DNA of 64,000 nucleotides from an uncultured Pseudomonadota bacterium (GTDB lineage Bacteria; Pseudomonadota; Gammaproteobacteria; Burkholderiales; Burkholderiaceae_C): assembly GCA_945952465.1 (NCBI GenBank), contig CAMFIB010000004.1:1-64000 (forward strand), read 5' to 3'. Positions 20,415 to 29,418 of the stretch are shown one piece after another; the first letter of the stretch is position 1; each line of letters begins with the position of its first letter. Position numbers and translations under genes: made by a program. Under the pieces are notes generated by a model, which saw nothing but the letters and a program-made list of their open reading frames with translations, searched no databases and was not told where the DNA came from.

Positions 20415-23400
20415 TCAACCGTAACCGCCGCCTCCAGGCGTGCTGATCTCAACGATGTCACCCGGCGCCACATCCACCTGCGCGATGTGGCCCAGCGTTT
20501 CCACCTCGCCGCTCGCCCGCAGCACCCGGTTGATGCCGGGCGCGCCCGCCTTCCCACCGGCCATGCCGAAAGCCGGGTGCTCGCGGCCGTTGGACAGGAT
20601 GCTGGCGGTCATCGCCTCCAGAAAACGCACGCGGCGCACGCCGCCGTCGCCGCCGCGCCAACGGCCGGCGCCGCCGGAACCCTCGCGGATGGAGTAGCCC
20701 TCCAACCGCACCGGAAAGCGAAACTCCAGCACCTCGGGGTCGGTCAGGCGGGAATTGGTCATGTGGGTCTGCACCACGCTGGCCCCGGGGAAACCGTCGC
20801 CGGCACCGCTGCCGCCGGAAATGGTTTCGTAGTACTGGTGGCGGGCGTTGCCGAAGGTGAAGTTGTTCATCGTTGGCTGGCTGCTGGCCATCACGCCGAG
20901 CGCGCCGTACAGCGCGTTGGTGATGCAGGTCGAGGTCTCGACGTTGCCGGCCACCACCGAGGCGGGCGGCAGCGGGTTCAGCATGCAGCCTTCGGGGATG
21001 ATGACCTCGATGGGCTTCAGGCAGCCGGCGTTGAGCGGAATGTCGTCATCGACCAGCGTGCGGAACACATAGAGCACCGCCGCCATGCACACCGCCGTGG
21101 GCGCGTTGAAGTTGTTGGCCTGCTGCGGCGAGGTGCCGGTGAAGTCGATGGTCGCGCTCCGCGCAGCGGCGTTGACGCGGATCGCCACTCGAATGACCGC
21201 GCCGTTGTCCAGCGGCAGCGTGAAGGCCCCGTCTTTCAACCGGGTGATGACGCGCCGCACCGATTCCTCGGCGTTGTCCTGCACATGGCCCATGTAGGCC
21301 TTCACCACCTCCAGCCCGAATTCGCCGACCATCGCGTGCAGTTCCTGCACACCCTTTTCGTTGGCAGCGATCTGTGCCTTCAGGTCGGCAAGGTTCTGCT
21401 CCGGGTTTCTCGACGGACGGGCACCCGACGTGAGCAGCGCCCGCATCGCGTCTTCCTGCAACACGCCACCATCGACCAGCTTCACGTTGTCGAGCAGCAC
21501 GCCCTCCTCCTCGATGCGCGTGGAGAACGGCGGCATCGAACCCGGTGTGGTGCCGCCGATGTCGGCGTGGTGGCCGCGCGAGCCGACATAGAAGACCGGC
21601 GCGCCGCCCAGATACACCGGCGTGATGACGGTGACGTCGGGCAGATGCGTGCCGCCGTGGTAGGGGTCGTTCAGCGCATAGACGTCGCCGGGCTGCATCG
21701 TGGCGGCGTTGCGCGCGATCACGGTCTTGATGCTCTCGCCCATCGAGCCCAGGTGCACCGGCATGTGCGGCGCATTGGCGATCAGGTTGCCGTCGGCGCT
21801 GAACAACGCGCAGCTGAAGTCGAGCCGCTCCTTGATGTTGACCGAGTGCGCGGTGTTCTGCAGTTGCAGCCCCATCTGCTCGGCGATGTTCATGAACAGG
21901 TTGTTGAAGACCTCCAGCAGCACCGGGTCGACCCGCGTGCCGATCGCATGCGCCACCGTGCGGGCTTCGTGGCGGCTCAGCACCAGGTGGTCGAGCGCGG
22001 TCAGCTCGGCACGCCAGCCGGGCTCGACCAGCGTGGTCGCGTTGCGCTCGGCGATGATGGCCGGGCCGGTGACCCGGTCGCCGGGCCGCAGCGACGCGCG
22101 CACCACCAGCTTGGCGGCCTCGTGCCAGCGGCCACCGGCGTACAGGCGCACTGTGTCATCGGCCGCCGCCTCGCGCGGTGCATGAACTTCCAGCGTCGGT
22201 TCCTGCACGGCGTCGTCCGGCGTGACGGCTTCGACCGACACCGCTTCGACCACCAGCGGCTTGCCGGTCATCAAAAAGGCGAAGCGCTGGCGGTAGGCAG
22301 CTTCGAAGGCCCGCTGCAGCGACGCCAGCAGCGCCTCATCGGCAGCGTCGTCGAACGGCACGATCAGCGCCGAATCGCTGCCCGCGTAACGCACATGCGC
22401 GCGCCGGTGGATGTCGCTGCCGCTGCCCCAACCCTGGCGCTGCTGCAGCTCGGTTCGCGCCGCCGCTTCCAGCCCCGCCACCGCTTCGCGCAACGCGGGC
22501 AACGACGCGGCGGCCAGCAGCAATTCCACTGCCCGCTCCCGCATCACGGACTGGTCGGCCAGGCCCATGCCGTAGGCGCTCAACACACCGGCCAATGGAT
22601 GCACCAGCACACGCGTCATGCCCAGCGCGTCGGCCACCGCGCAGGCGTGCTGCCCACCGGCACCGCCGAAGCATTGCAGCGTGTAGCGCGTCACGTCGTA
22701 GCCGCGCGCGACCGAGATCTTTTTGATCGCGTTCGCCATCTGCTGCACCGCGATCGCCAGCGCGCCTTCGGCCACCGATTCGGCGCTGCGGCCGGCCTGC
22801 GCGGCCAGTTCGGCGAAACGTTCGCGCACCACGTCGGCGTCTAGCGGCTGGTCGGCGTTCGGGCCGAACAGCTTGGGGAAGTGTGCGGGCTGGATGCGGC
22901 CCAGCAGCACGTTGGCGTCGGTCACCGCGAGCGGGCCGCCGCGCCGGTAGCAGGCCGGGCCGGGGTTCGCGCCGGCGCTCTGAGGCCCGATGCGAAAACG
23001 GGTGCCGTCGAACGCGATGAGCGAGCCGCCGCCCGCCGCCACGGTGTGGATGCTCATCATCGGCGCGCGCATCCGCACACCCGCCACCTGCGTCTCGAAC
23101 TCGCGCTCGAACTGGCCGGCGTAATGCGACACGTCGGTCGAAGTGCCGCCCATGTCGAAGCCGATGATGCGCACCCGCTCCTCGTTCGCAAACGCCAGTT
23201 CCGCGGTGCGCGCCATGCCGACGATGCCGCCGGCCGGCCCGCTGAGAATTGCATCCTTGCCCTGGAAAGCCGCCGCGTCGGTCAGCCCTCCGGACGACTG
23301 CATGAACAGCAGCTTGACGCCCGGCATGTCGCGCGCGACCTGCGCCACGTAGCGGCCAAGGATCGGTGAGAGATAGGCGTCGACCACCGTGGTGTCGCCC

Positions 23401-24050
23401 CGGCTGACGAACTTCATCAGCGGGCTGGTGCCGTGCGAGGTGCTGACCTGCGTGAAGCCCACCTCGCGCGCGATCGTCGCCGCCGCTGCCTCGTGCCCGG
23501 TGAAGCGGTAGCCGTGCAGGAACACGATGGCCACGCTGCGCAGGCCGGTGTCGAATTGCGCTTGCAGGTCGCGCCGCAACGCGGTCTCGTCGAGTGCCTG
23601 AACCACCTCGCCTTGCGCCGACACCCGTTCGTCCGCCTCGACCACCGCGCGGTACAGCAGCTCGGGCAGCACGATGTGGCGGTCGAACAGCCGGGGCCGG
23701 TTCTGGTAGGCGATGCGCAGCGCGTCGCGGAAGCCGCGTGTCGTGACCAGCAGCGTGGGCTCACCCTGGCGTTCCAGCAGCGCGTTGGTGGCCACCGTGG
23801 TGCCCATCTTCACGCATTCCACCTGCTCAGGCCGCACCGGCTCGCCGCGCTTCAGCCCGAGCAGGTGTCGAATGCCGGCAACGGCCGCGTCGGCGTACTG
23901 CTCGGGGTTCTCGCTGAGCAGTTTGTGCGTGACCAGCGAATGGGTGCCGTCGGCCTCGGGCTTGCGGCCCACCACGTCGGTGAACGTGCCGCCACGGTCG
24001 ATCCAGAACTGCCAGCGGGCGGGGGGCGTCGGGGAAATGGGTTCTGACAT
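20415..24050 (-). CDS. 5-oxoprolinase (fused hydantoinase A/B type)
   Basis: ATP-dependent opening of 5-oxoproline to glutamate. The 1211-residue chain joins a HyuA-like N-terminal half (FWIDRGGTFTDVVGR and GFDMGGTSTDVSHY, the ASKHA nucleotide-binding motifs) and a HyuB-like C-terminal half from about residue 700 (DPYHGGTHLPDVTV, SRGHHADIGG, ending ISTPGGGGYG). The full-length fusion is the form seen in eukaryotic and many proteobacterial oxoprolinases; a related hydantoinase cannot be excluded. The start MSEPISP is preferred over upstream frame extension into crcB. It is divergent from crcB. Confidence 0.88.
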   Translation of the reverse strand: MSEPISPTPPARWQFWIDRGGTFTDVVGRKPEADGTHSLVTHKLLSENPEQYADAAVAGIRHLLGLKRGEPVRPEQVECVKMGTTVATNALLERQGEPTLLVTTRGFRDALRIAYQNRPRLFDRHIVLPELLYRAVVEADERVSAQGEVVQALDETALRRDLQAQFDTGLRSVAIVFLHGYRFTGHEAAAATIAREVGFTQVSTSHGTSPLMKFVSRGDTTVVDAYLSPILGRYVAQVARDMPGVKLLFMQSSGGLTDAAAFQGKDAILSGPAGGIVGMARTAELAFANEERVRIIGFDMGGTSTDVSHYAGQFEREFETQVAGVRMRAPMMSIHTVAAGGGSLIAFDGTRFRIGPQSAGANPGPACYRRGGPLAVTDANVLLGRIQPAHFPKLFGPNADQPLDADVVRERFAELAAQAGRSAESVAEGALAIAVQQMANAIKKISVARGYDVTRYTLQCFGGAGGQHACAVADALGMTRVLVHPLAGVLSAYGMGLADQSVMRERAVELLLAAASLPALREAVAGLEAAARTELQQRQGWGSGSDIHRRAHVRYAGSDSALIVPFDDAADEALLASLQRAFEAAYRQRFAFLMTGKPLVVEAVSVEAVTPDDAVQEPTLEVHAPREAAADDTVRLYAGGRWHEAAKLVVRASLRPGDRVTGPAIIAERNATTLVEPGWRAELTALDHLVLSRHEARTVAHAIGTRVDPVLLEVFNNLFMNIAEQMGLQLQNTAHSVNIKERLDFSCALFSADGNLIANAPHMPVHLGSMGESIKTVIARNAATMQPGDVYALNDPYHGGTHLPDVTVITPVYLGGAPVFYVGSRGHHADIGGTTPGSMPPFSTRIEEEGVLLDNVKLVDGGVLQEDAMRALLTSGARPSRNPEQNLADLKAQIAANEKGVQELHAMVGEFGLEVVKAYMGHVQDNAEESVRRVITRLKDGAFTLPLDNGAVIRVAIRVNAAARSATIDFTGTSPQQANNFNAPTAVCMAAVLYVFRTLVDDDIPLNAGCLKPIEVIIPEGCMLNPLPPASVVAGNVETSTCITNALYGALGVMASSQPTMNNFTFGNARHQYYETISGGSGAGDGFPGASVVQTHMTNSRLTDPEVLEFRFPVRLEGYSIREGSGGAGRWRGGDGGVRRVRFLEAMTASILSNGREHPAFGMAGGKAGAPGINRVLRASGEVETLGHIAQVDVAPGDIVEISTPGGGGYG

Positions 24051-24096
24051 GGGCGAGCGGTTACAGTAGCCGCATTCATTCTGGCCCATCACCACC

Positions 24097-24480
24097 ATGT
24101 TGTCCGTCGTCGCGATCTGTATCGGTGCCTGCGCAGGTGCTTTGTTGCGCTGGAACCTGGCCTTGTGGTTGAACCCGGTGACCACGATGCCGATGGGTAC
24201 GCTGGCCGCCAACCTGATTGGGGGCTACCTGGTCGGTGTGGCGGTCGCGGTGTTCCAGGCGATGCCGCAGCTCGACCCGGCGTGGCGGCTGCTGTGCATC
24301 ACCGGTTTCCTGGGTGCGCTGACCACCTTCTCCAGCTTCTCTTACGAAGTCGTCGCGATGCTGCAGCAAGAGCGCTACGGCCTCGCGCTGACGACAGCCG
24401 GTGTCCACCTGGTCGGATCGCTGGTGCTGACAGTGGTCGGCATCCGCAGCACGCAGATGCTGTTGTCCCACGTCGGCTGA
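24097..24480 (+). CDS. crcB: Fluoride exporter CrcB/Fluc
   Basis: A 127-residue membrane protein with four hydrophobic helices. The conserved GTLAANLIGGYLVG (with pore Asn) and TGFLGALTTFSSFS motifs identify Fluc fluoride channels, which work as antiparallel dimers. I found no fluoride riboswitch in the short leader. Confidence 0.93.
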   Translation: MLSVVAICIGACAGALLRWNLALWLNPVTTMPMGTLAANLIGGYLVGVAVAVFQAMPQLDPAWRLLCITGFLGALTTFSSFSYEVVAMLQQERYGLALTTAGVHLVGSLVLTVVGIRSTQMLLSHVG

Positions 24481-24493
24481 CCGCCGGAAGCCG

Positions 24494-25021
24494 TTGAAAG
24501 AAGCTCTGCGCTTCGCCGGCCGCGTGCTGCGGCTGCTGGTCACGCCCGTTCTTGCGCTGCTGGTCCTGTTCGAGGAATGGGGCTGGGAGCCGCTCGCGCG
24601 GCTGCTCGCGCAGCTCAACCGCATCCCGTGGTGGGCCAGGGTCGAGCGCTGGATCGCCGGGCTGCCGCCCTATCCGGCGCTGCTGCTGTTCGCGCTGCCG
24701 GCCATCGCGCTGTTCCCGCTGAAGCTGCTCGCGCTGTGGGGCATCGCGCACGGCCATGCGGTGCTGGGCGTGGCGGTCATCGTGGTCGCCAAGATCGCCG
24801 GCACGGCGGCGGTGGCGCGGCTGTTCCAGCTGACGCAGCCGTCGCTGATGCAACTGGCCTGGTTCGCGTCGCTCTACAGCCGCTGGAAGGCCTTCAAGGA
24901 CCAGTTGCTGGAAAGGGTGCGCGCGTCGTGGCCGTGGCGGGCCGGCCGGGTGCTGAAGCGGCAAATGAAAGCGGCCACGCAGCGTGCGTGGCAGCGGCTG
25001 CGGGTGCTGCTCGGGCGCTGA
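24494..25021 (+). CDS. Hypothetical small integral membrane protein
   Basis: 175 residues, TTG start 13 bases after crcB, so probably co-transcribed with it. Three hydrophobic segments are visible (about residues 14-28, 58-82 and 89-110), followed by a strongly basic C-terminus with many Arg, Lys and Trp residues. I do not recognise a named family. Its position downstream of the fluoride exporter is the only functional hint, and a weak one. Confidence 0.7.
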   Translation: MKEALRFAGRVLRLLVTPVLALLVLFEEWGWEPLARLLAQLNRIPWWARVERWIAGLPPYPALLLFALPAIALFPLKLLALWGIAHGHAVLGVAVIVVAKIAGTAAVARLFQLTQPSLMQLAWFASLYSRWKAFKDQLLERVRASWPWRAGRVLKRQMKAATQRAWQRLRVLLGR

Positions 25022-25033
25022 GCAGGCCCGCCG

Positions 25034-26104
25034 TCAAGCAACCCGGCGCGGAATGCCGCAGACCAGGTCGCCCGGGTCGTTGGCCTTGATCTGCCGCTCG
25101 TTCTTGGCATGGGCCACGTGCATGTCGCGCGGCAGCGTGACCGAATTCTTCACCGCCAGGATTTCCGACATCACGCTGACCGCGATCTCCGACGGCGTCT
25201 TGCTGCCGATGTAGATGCCGATCGGGCCGCGCAGCCGGGCCAGGCCGGCTTCGGTCTGGTCGAAGTGCTCGATCATGCGGTCGTGACGGGCGTCGTTGTT
25301 GCGGCGCGAACCGATCGCGCCGACGTAGAAGGCGTCGGTCTTCAGCGCCTCCAGCAAGGCCAGGTCGTCGAGCTTGGGGTCGTGCGTGAGGGCGACCACG
25401 CAGCTGCGGCGGTCGGGTCGGAACGCGGTGACCACGTCGTCCGGCATGTCGCTGACCACCTTCACGCCGGCCACCGACCAGGCGCCACGGTATTCCTCGC
25501 GCGGGTCGCAGACCGTCACCGCGAAGCCGCAGAACAGCGCCATGGTCGCGAGGTATTCGGTGAGCTGGCCGGCGCCGATCATCAGCATGCGGTACTCGGG
25601 GCCGAAGGTGTTGACCAGCTCGGCGTCGGACACATCCAGTTCGGCCGGTGCCAATGCCTGCGCCAGCGTGACGGCGCCGTCGCTCAGCCGCACCGCGCGC
25701 TGCATCAACTTGCCGGATTCAAGCGAGGCCACCAGTTCGGCCAGGGCAGATGCGTCGGGGTCGTACTCGAGCAGCAGTTCCAGCGTGCCGCCACAGGGCA
25801 GGCCGAAGCGGTGCGCCTCGTCGGCGGTGATGCCGTACTTCACAAAGCCGGGCGCGCCCGAAGGAATTTCGTTGGCCGAATCCTTGCCGGCATAGGCCTG
25901 CGTGAAACGATAGATGAGGTCGTCTTCGATGCATCCGCCCGACACCGAACCGACCACCGCGCCGTCTTCGCACAGCGCCATGATGGAACCGACCGGCCGT
26001 GGCGAGGAACCCCAGGTGCGCACCACGGTGGCCAGCAGCCCCCGTTTGCCGGCCGTGCGCCAGTCGCGCAGGGTGCGCAGCACCATGACGTCGAGATTTT
26101 CCAT
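25034..26104 (-). CDS. XdhC/CoxI-family molybdoenzyme maturation protein
   Basis: A 356-residue protein of the family that binds molybdenum cofactor and helps insert its sulfurated form into xanthine dehydrogenase-type enzymes. Visible features are the N-terminal XdhC domain (SVSGGCIEDD and GLPCGGTLELLLE) and a C-terminal Rossmann domain (MLMIGAGQLTEYLA, FYVGAIGSRRNN). No molybdo-hydroxylase genes lie beside it, but it borders the molybdenum locus that begins at 26380. Confidence 0.9.
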   Translation of the reverse strand: MENLDVMVLRTLRDWRTAGKRGLLATVVRTWGSSPRPVGSIMALCEDGAVVGSVSGGCIEDDLIYRFTQAYAGKDSANEIPSGAPGFVKYGITADEAHRFGLPCGGTLELLLEYDPDASALAELVASLESGKLMQRAVRLSDGAVTLAQALAPAELDVSDAELVNTFGPEYRMLMIGAGQLTEYLATMALFCGFAVTVCDPREEYRGAWSVAGVKVVSDMPDDVVTAFRPDRRSCVVALTHDPKLDDLALLEALKTDAFYVGAIGSRRNNDARHDRMIEHFDQTEAGLARLRGPIGIYIGSKTPSEIAVSVMSEILAVKNSVTLPRDMHVAHAKNERQIKANDPGDLVCGIPRRVA

Positions 26105-26449
26105 GTCGTTCGCTTTCCAGTGGGTGTTGTTTTTGGACGCGCCCAGCCCTGTATCCGGTGGCCCTCAAATCACGGGGCGCGCCATCGTGCATCGATCTCG
26201 CAGGAATTATCCCCCTGCAGATACCCCCTGACATCTGTGCCAACCCCCCTCTTCTACCTAGCAATTACCCTTAAACCGGCGCTTTTTCCATGAAACATGG
26301 CTGCTCCGGCTGACCAGCAGAACCCTCTTCTACCTGCCCACTGAACGATCGGTCAACTTCGCGGCGGCCTGGATGTTGCCGCTATGTGGTTTGCTATATT
26401 CCGTCGCGATTCGGCTATGCACCGAACGACATAACGAGAGAGACTCCAC
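26105..26449 (+). other. Intergenic region upstream of the TonB receptor
   Basis: 345 bases between the divergent xdhC-like gene and the receptor. It contains a near-direct repeat of CCCTCTTCTACCT (about 26247-26259 and 26322-26334) and a ModE-type operator with an embedded extended -10 (TGCTATATT, 26392-26400). No open frame of note is present. Confidence 0.6.
26380..26403. promoter_or_regulatory. ModE-type operator 1 (TonB receptor promoter)
   Basis: CGCTATGTG - 6 bases - TATATTCCG, the 9-6-9 layout of the ModE site. The right half coincides with the likely -10 element, so bound ModE would block RNA polymerase. The ATG at 26450 is 46 bases downstream. Confidence 0.6.
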
Positions 26450-28444
26450 ATGAACCGATCCACCGCCCTGGCGCCCTTGGCGCTGCCCCTGTGTGCCCTT
26501 TTGGGCACGCCTATGCTGCATGCGGCCGACACGGCTTTCGAACTCGGCGAGGTCCGGGTGTCGGCCAGCCGCCCGAACCAGCCACTCGATCCCGTCGCCA
26601 CCACCGTGACGTCAGAGGACATGGCGCGCTTCAATCGCGACACGGTGGGCCAGGCCATCAACCTGCTGCCGGGCGTTGCCGTCTCGAACAACATGCGCAA
26701 CGAACAGACGATCTCGGTGCGCGGCTTCGACGGCCGCCGCACGCCGCTGTTTCTCGACGGCGTCCCGGTCTACGTGCCCTACGACGGCCAGGTCGATTTC
26801 AGCCGCTTCCTGACGTTCGATCTGGCGGAAATCGACGTTGCCAAGGGCTTTTCATCGGTCGCCTATGGTCCCAACACCATGGGCGGCGCCATCAACCTCG
26901 TCACCCGCAAGCCGGGCGCCGCATTCGAAGGCCATCTTCTCGCGGGCGTGGCCTCTGGCGGCGACCGCAAACTCAACGCCAACATCGGCACCAACCAGGG
27001 CAACTGGTACCTGCAAGTCGGCGCCGCGTACACCGAGGCCGACGGTTTCCCGCTGTCGCACGACTTCACGCCGACCAGCCTGGAGAACGGCGGCCAGCGC
27101 GACAACGCAGCCCGGCGCGACAGCAAGCTGTCGGCCAAGCTGGGCCTGACGCCGTCGGCGGGCACGGAATACGCCATCGGCTTCAGCGAACAGCAGGGCA
27201 GCAAGGGCCAGCCGCCCAACACCAACCCGCGCGCCACGCCGCTCAATTTCTGGCGCTGGCCCGCTTACGACAAGCACAGCCTCTACGCCATCGTCGACCA
27301 GCCGCTGAGCAGCGCCGAGAAGGTCAAGCTGCGCCTGTACCGCGACAACTACGCCTACGACCTCGCCTGCTTCACCAATGCCAGCTACAACGTCGGACGC
27401 AACTGCCAGTTCGGCACGCCGGTGGCCCCCACCTATTTCCTTGACGACACCGTCTCCGGCGGCTCATTCATCCTGGAAAGCACGCGCCTTTCCGGTCATG
27501 TGATCCGCGCGGCCTTTCACCTGAAGACCGACACCCACGATGAGCACACCACCGGCCCGGTGACCACCTACCGCGACCGCACGCGGTCGTATGGCATCGA
27601 GGACACGATTCGACTGACCGATCGGCTCGATCTGGCTTTGGGCGTCAGCCGCGACGAGCAGGAGGCCCTCACATCCGGCAACTATGGCAACCCGACCGAC
27701 CAGCAGAAAACCAACGGCCAGGCCGGCCTGTTCTATTTGCTCGACGACGGCACCAAGGTCTACGGTACCCTGGCGCGCAAGAGCCGCTTTCCCAGCATCA
27801 AGGAGCGCTTCTCGCAGACGGTGGGCACACAAGGCGGCCAGATTCCCGGCATCGCCAACCCTGACCTCCACGCCGAAACCGCTCGCCACATCGAATTCGG
27901 CGTGCGCACCAAGCTGTCGGCCTGGTCGCTGGAAGCCGCGCTGTTCCACGCCAAAGTCGACGACGCGATCCAGTCGGTCAACTTCGTCTCCGGCGGCCGC
28001 ACCGTGGGACAGTTGCAGAACGTCGGCCGCGCAACCAACCGCGGCCTCGAGTTCGGCGCCCGCTACACCGTGCCCGGCCTGCAGGCCGGAGCCAACTACA
28101 CCTATCTGTCGCGCCGCAACATCGACACGCCGACGCTGCCCGCCACAGACACACCGCGCAACAAGCTGTTCGCATTTGCCGACTGGGCCTTCTCCAGCAA
28201 CCTGCGCCTGGTGGCTTCGCTGGACGCCGAAAACGGCCGCATTGTGGCGACCGCGATCAACCGCTCGGCCTACGCGCCGATTGGCGGCTTCGGACTCGTC
28301 AACCTCAAGCTGGTGCAGGCGCTAACGCCCAGCATCTCGCTCGAAGGCGGCGCCACCAACCTCGCCGACCGCAACGTGCAGGTCACAGACGGCCTGCCAT
28401 TGCCCGGCCGCATCTGGTTTCTGAACCTGCTGGTCAAGCTGTGA
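26450..28444 (+). CDS. TonB-dependent outer-membrane receptor, candidate molybdate/tungstate (or chelate) importer
   Basis: A 664-residue outer-membrane beta-barrel receptor: signal peptide (about 1-25), TonB box region GEVRVSAS, plug domain (QAINLLPGVAVSNN, SVRGFDGRRTPLFLDGVPV, YGPNTMGGAINLVTRKPG) and a barrel ending in an aromatic-rich strand (WFLNLLVKL). TonB receptors usually carry iron chelates, vitamin B12 or sugars. Here the gene has a ModE-type operator and overlaps by GTGA a TupA-like oxyanion-binding protein gene, so I infer a molybdenum or tungsten ligand. The substrate is unproven. Confidence 0.88.
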   Translation: MNRSTALAPLALPLCALLGTPMLHAADTAFELGEVRVSASRPNQPLDPVATTVTSEDMARFNRDTVGQAINLLPGVAVSNNMRNEQTISVRGFDGRRTPLFLDGVPVYVPYDGQVDFSRFLTFDLAEIDVAKGFSSVAYGPNTMGGAINLVTRKPGAAFEGHLLAGVASGGDRKLNANIGTNQGNWYLQVGAAYTEADGFPLSHDFTPTSLENGGQRDNAARRDSKLSAKLGLTPSAGTEYAIGFSEQQGSKGQPPNTNPRATPLNFWRWPAYDKHSLYAIVDQPLSSAEKVKLRLYRDNYAYDLACFTNASYNVGRNCQFGTPVAPTYFLDDTVSGGSFILESTRLSGHVIRAAFHLKTDTHDEHTTGPVTTYRDRTRSYGIEDTIRLTDRLDLALGVSRDEQEALTSGNYGNPTDQQKTNGQAGLFYLLDDGTKVYGTLARKSRFPSIKERFSQTVGTQGGQIPGIANPDLHAETARHIEFGVRTKLSAWSLEAALFHAKVDDAIQSVNFVSGGRTVGQLQNVGRATNRGLEFGARYTVPGLQAGANYTYLSRRNIDTPTLPATDTPRNKLFAFADWAFSSNLRLVASLDAENGRIVATAINRSAYAPIGGFGLVNLKLVQALTPSISLEGGATNLADRNVQVTDGLPLPGRIWFLNLLVKL

Positions 28445-29313
28445 GCGTGACGGCCATCAACCGCCGCCGGGTCGCATTCGGCACGGCGCTGGCACTGGCC
28501 GCGCCGGTGTTGCGCGCACAGACACCGGTCCCGGCGCCAGAAACGGTGCGAGTCGTCTTGATCGGCGGGTTGGAACTCAGCGGTTTCTGGCCGCGTTTCG
28601 CGCCCGTCGTCCAGGCCGCGACGAACACACGGCTGGAGCTGGTCGTGGTTGGCAACAAGGAGGCCATCGTGCCGCCTTTCGTCGCGCGGCAGGCCGATCT
28701 GATGTTCATTCACGGCGGCGATGAAGTGATCGGCATGCTGGCCGCCGGCCAGGCCGGCCGCATCACTGCGTGGGGCGCGAACGAGCACGTCATCGTTGGC
28801 CCCGAAGAAGACCCGGCGGGCGTGCGGCTGGCCCGGAACGGTGCCGACGGCCTGCAACGAATCGCCCGGGCCGGTGCGCCTTTCGTCGCCTTCGACGACC
28901 CGGGCAGCCACGCCATCGTGCAGCGTCTGTGGCAAGCCAACGGCGGCCGACCGCCTCCCGGCCCGTGGCGGCTGCTCGACCAGGCGCCGCGAGCCCAGGC
29001 CATCGTGGGGCACGCGGCCGACTTGAAAGCCTACGTCGTGGTCGGTCATATCCCGGTCGCGTTCGGCAAGATGCGTCCGAAAGGCCAGGCCGTGCTGCTG
29101 AAGGGCGACCCGGCCATGCGCCGGCCCTACGTGATGGTCGAACAGCGCACCGGCGCCCTGCCCGGTTGCGTCCCGCCATCGGCGGCCGCGCAGCGGGTGG
29201 TGGCCTTCGTCGCATCGCCAACGGGACAGGCGGCGGTCGAACGCGCCGGTACCGGCCCCGACGGCCAGTCCTGGATTTTCCGGCTGCCACCGACTGCCGC
29301 GCTGGCCCCATGA
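28441..29313 (+). CDS. TupA-like tungstate/molybdate periplasmic binding protein
   Basis: A 290-residue exported binding protein. The N-terminus (INRRRVAFGTALALAAPVLRAQ) is a signal peptide with a twin-arginine-like start. The body resembles TupA, the tungstate-specific ABC binding protein: DLMFIHGGDE, EHVIVGPEEDPAGVRLAR, and GAPFVAFDDPGSH occur in the same order as in TupA. No Tup permease or ATPase is adjacent, so it may feed the modBC genes at 35.7 kb or hand ligand from the coupled receptor. GTG start overlapping the receptor stop. Confidence 0.75.
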   Translation: MSVTAINRRRVAFGTALALAAPVLRAQTPVPAPETVRVVLIGGLELSGFWPRFAPVVQAATNTRLELVVVGNKEAIVPPFVARQADLMFIHGGDEVIGMLAAGQAGRITAWGANEHVIVGPEEDPAGVRLARNGADGLQRIARAGAPFVAFDDPGSHAIVQRLWQANGGRPPPGPWRLLDQAPRAQAIVGHAADLKAYVVVGHIPVAFGKMRPKGQAVLLKGDPAMRRPYVMVEQRTGALPGCVPPSAAAQRVVAFVASPTGQAAVERAGTGPDGQSWIFRLPPTAALAP

Positions 29314-29363
29314 AGCTGCGGTCAGCAAAGTGACGCGGGGCGTTGCTTCGACGACACGGGGTA

Positions 29364-29407
29364 TTGGCTGTTTCAATATGACACGCTATATACTTTTTTA
29401 TATTCCG
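29364..29407 (+). promoter_or_regulatory. Porin promoter with ModE-type operator 2
   Basis: TTGGCT (29364-29369) and TATATA (29387-29392) are separated by 17 bases, a good sigma-70 promoter. The operator CGCTATATA - CTTTTT - TATATTCCG (29384-29407) covers the -10 and the likely start site. GAGGAG follows before the ATG at 29419. Confidence 0.7.
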
Positions 29408-29418
29408 AGGAGACAACC

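Noticed and set aside
24051..24096. Fluoride riboswitch before crcB
   Set aside because: The gap to the divergent gene is only 46 bases, and the conserved GGNGAUGG-type core and pseudoknot are not present.
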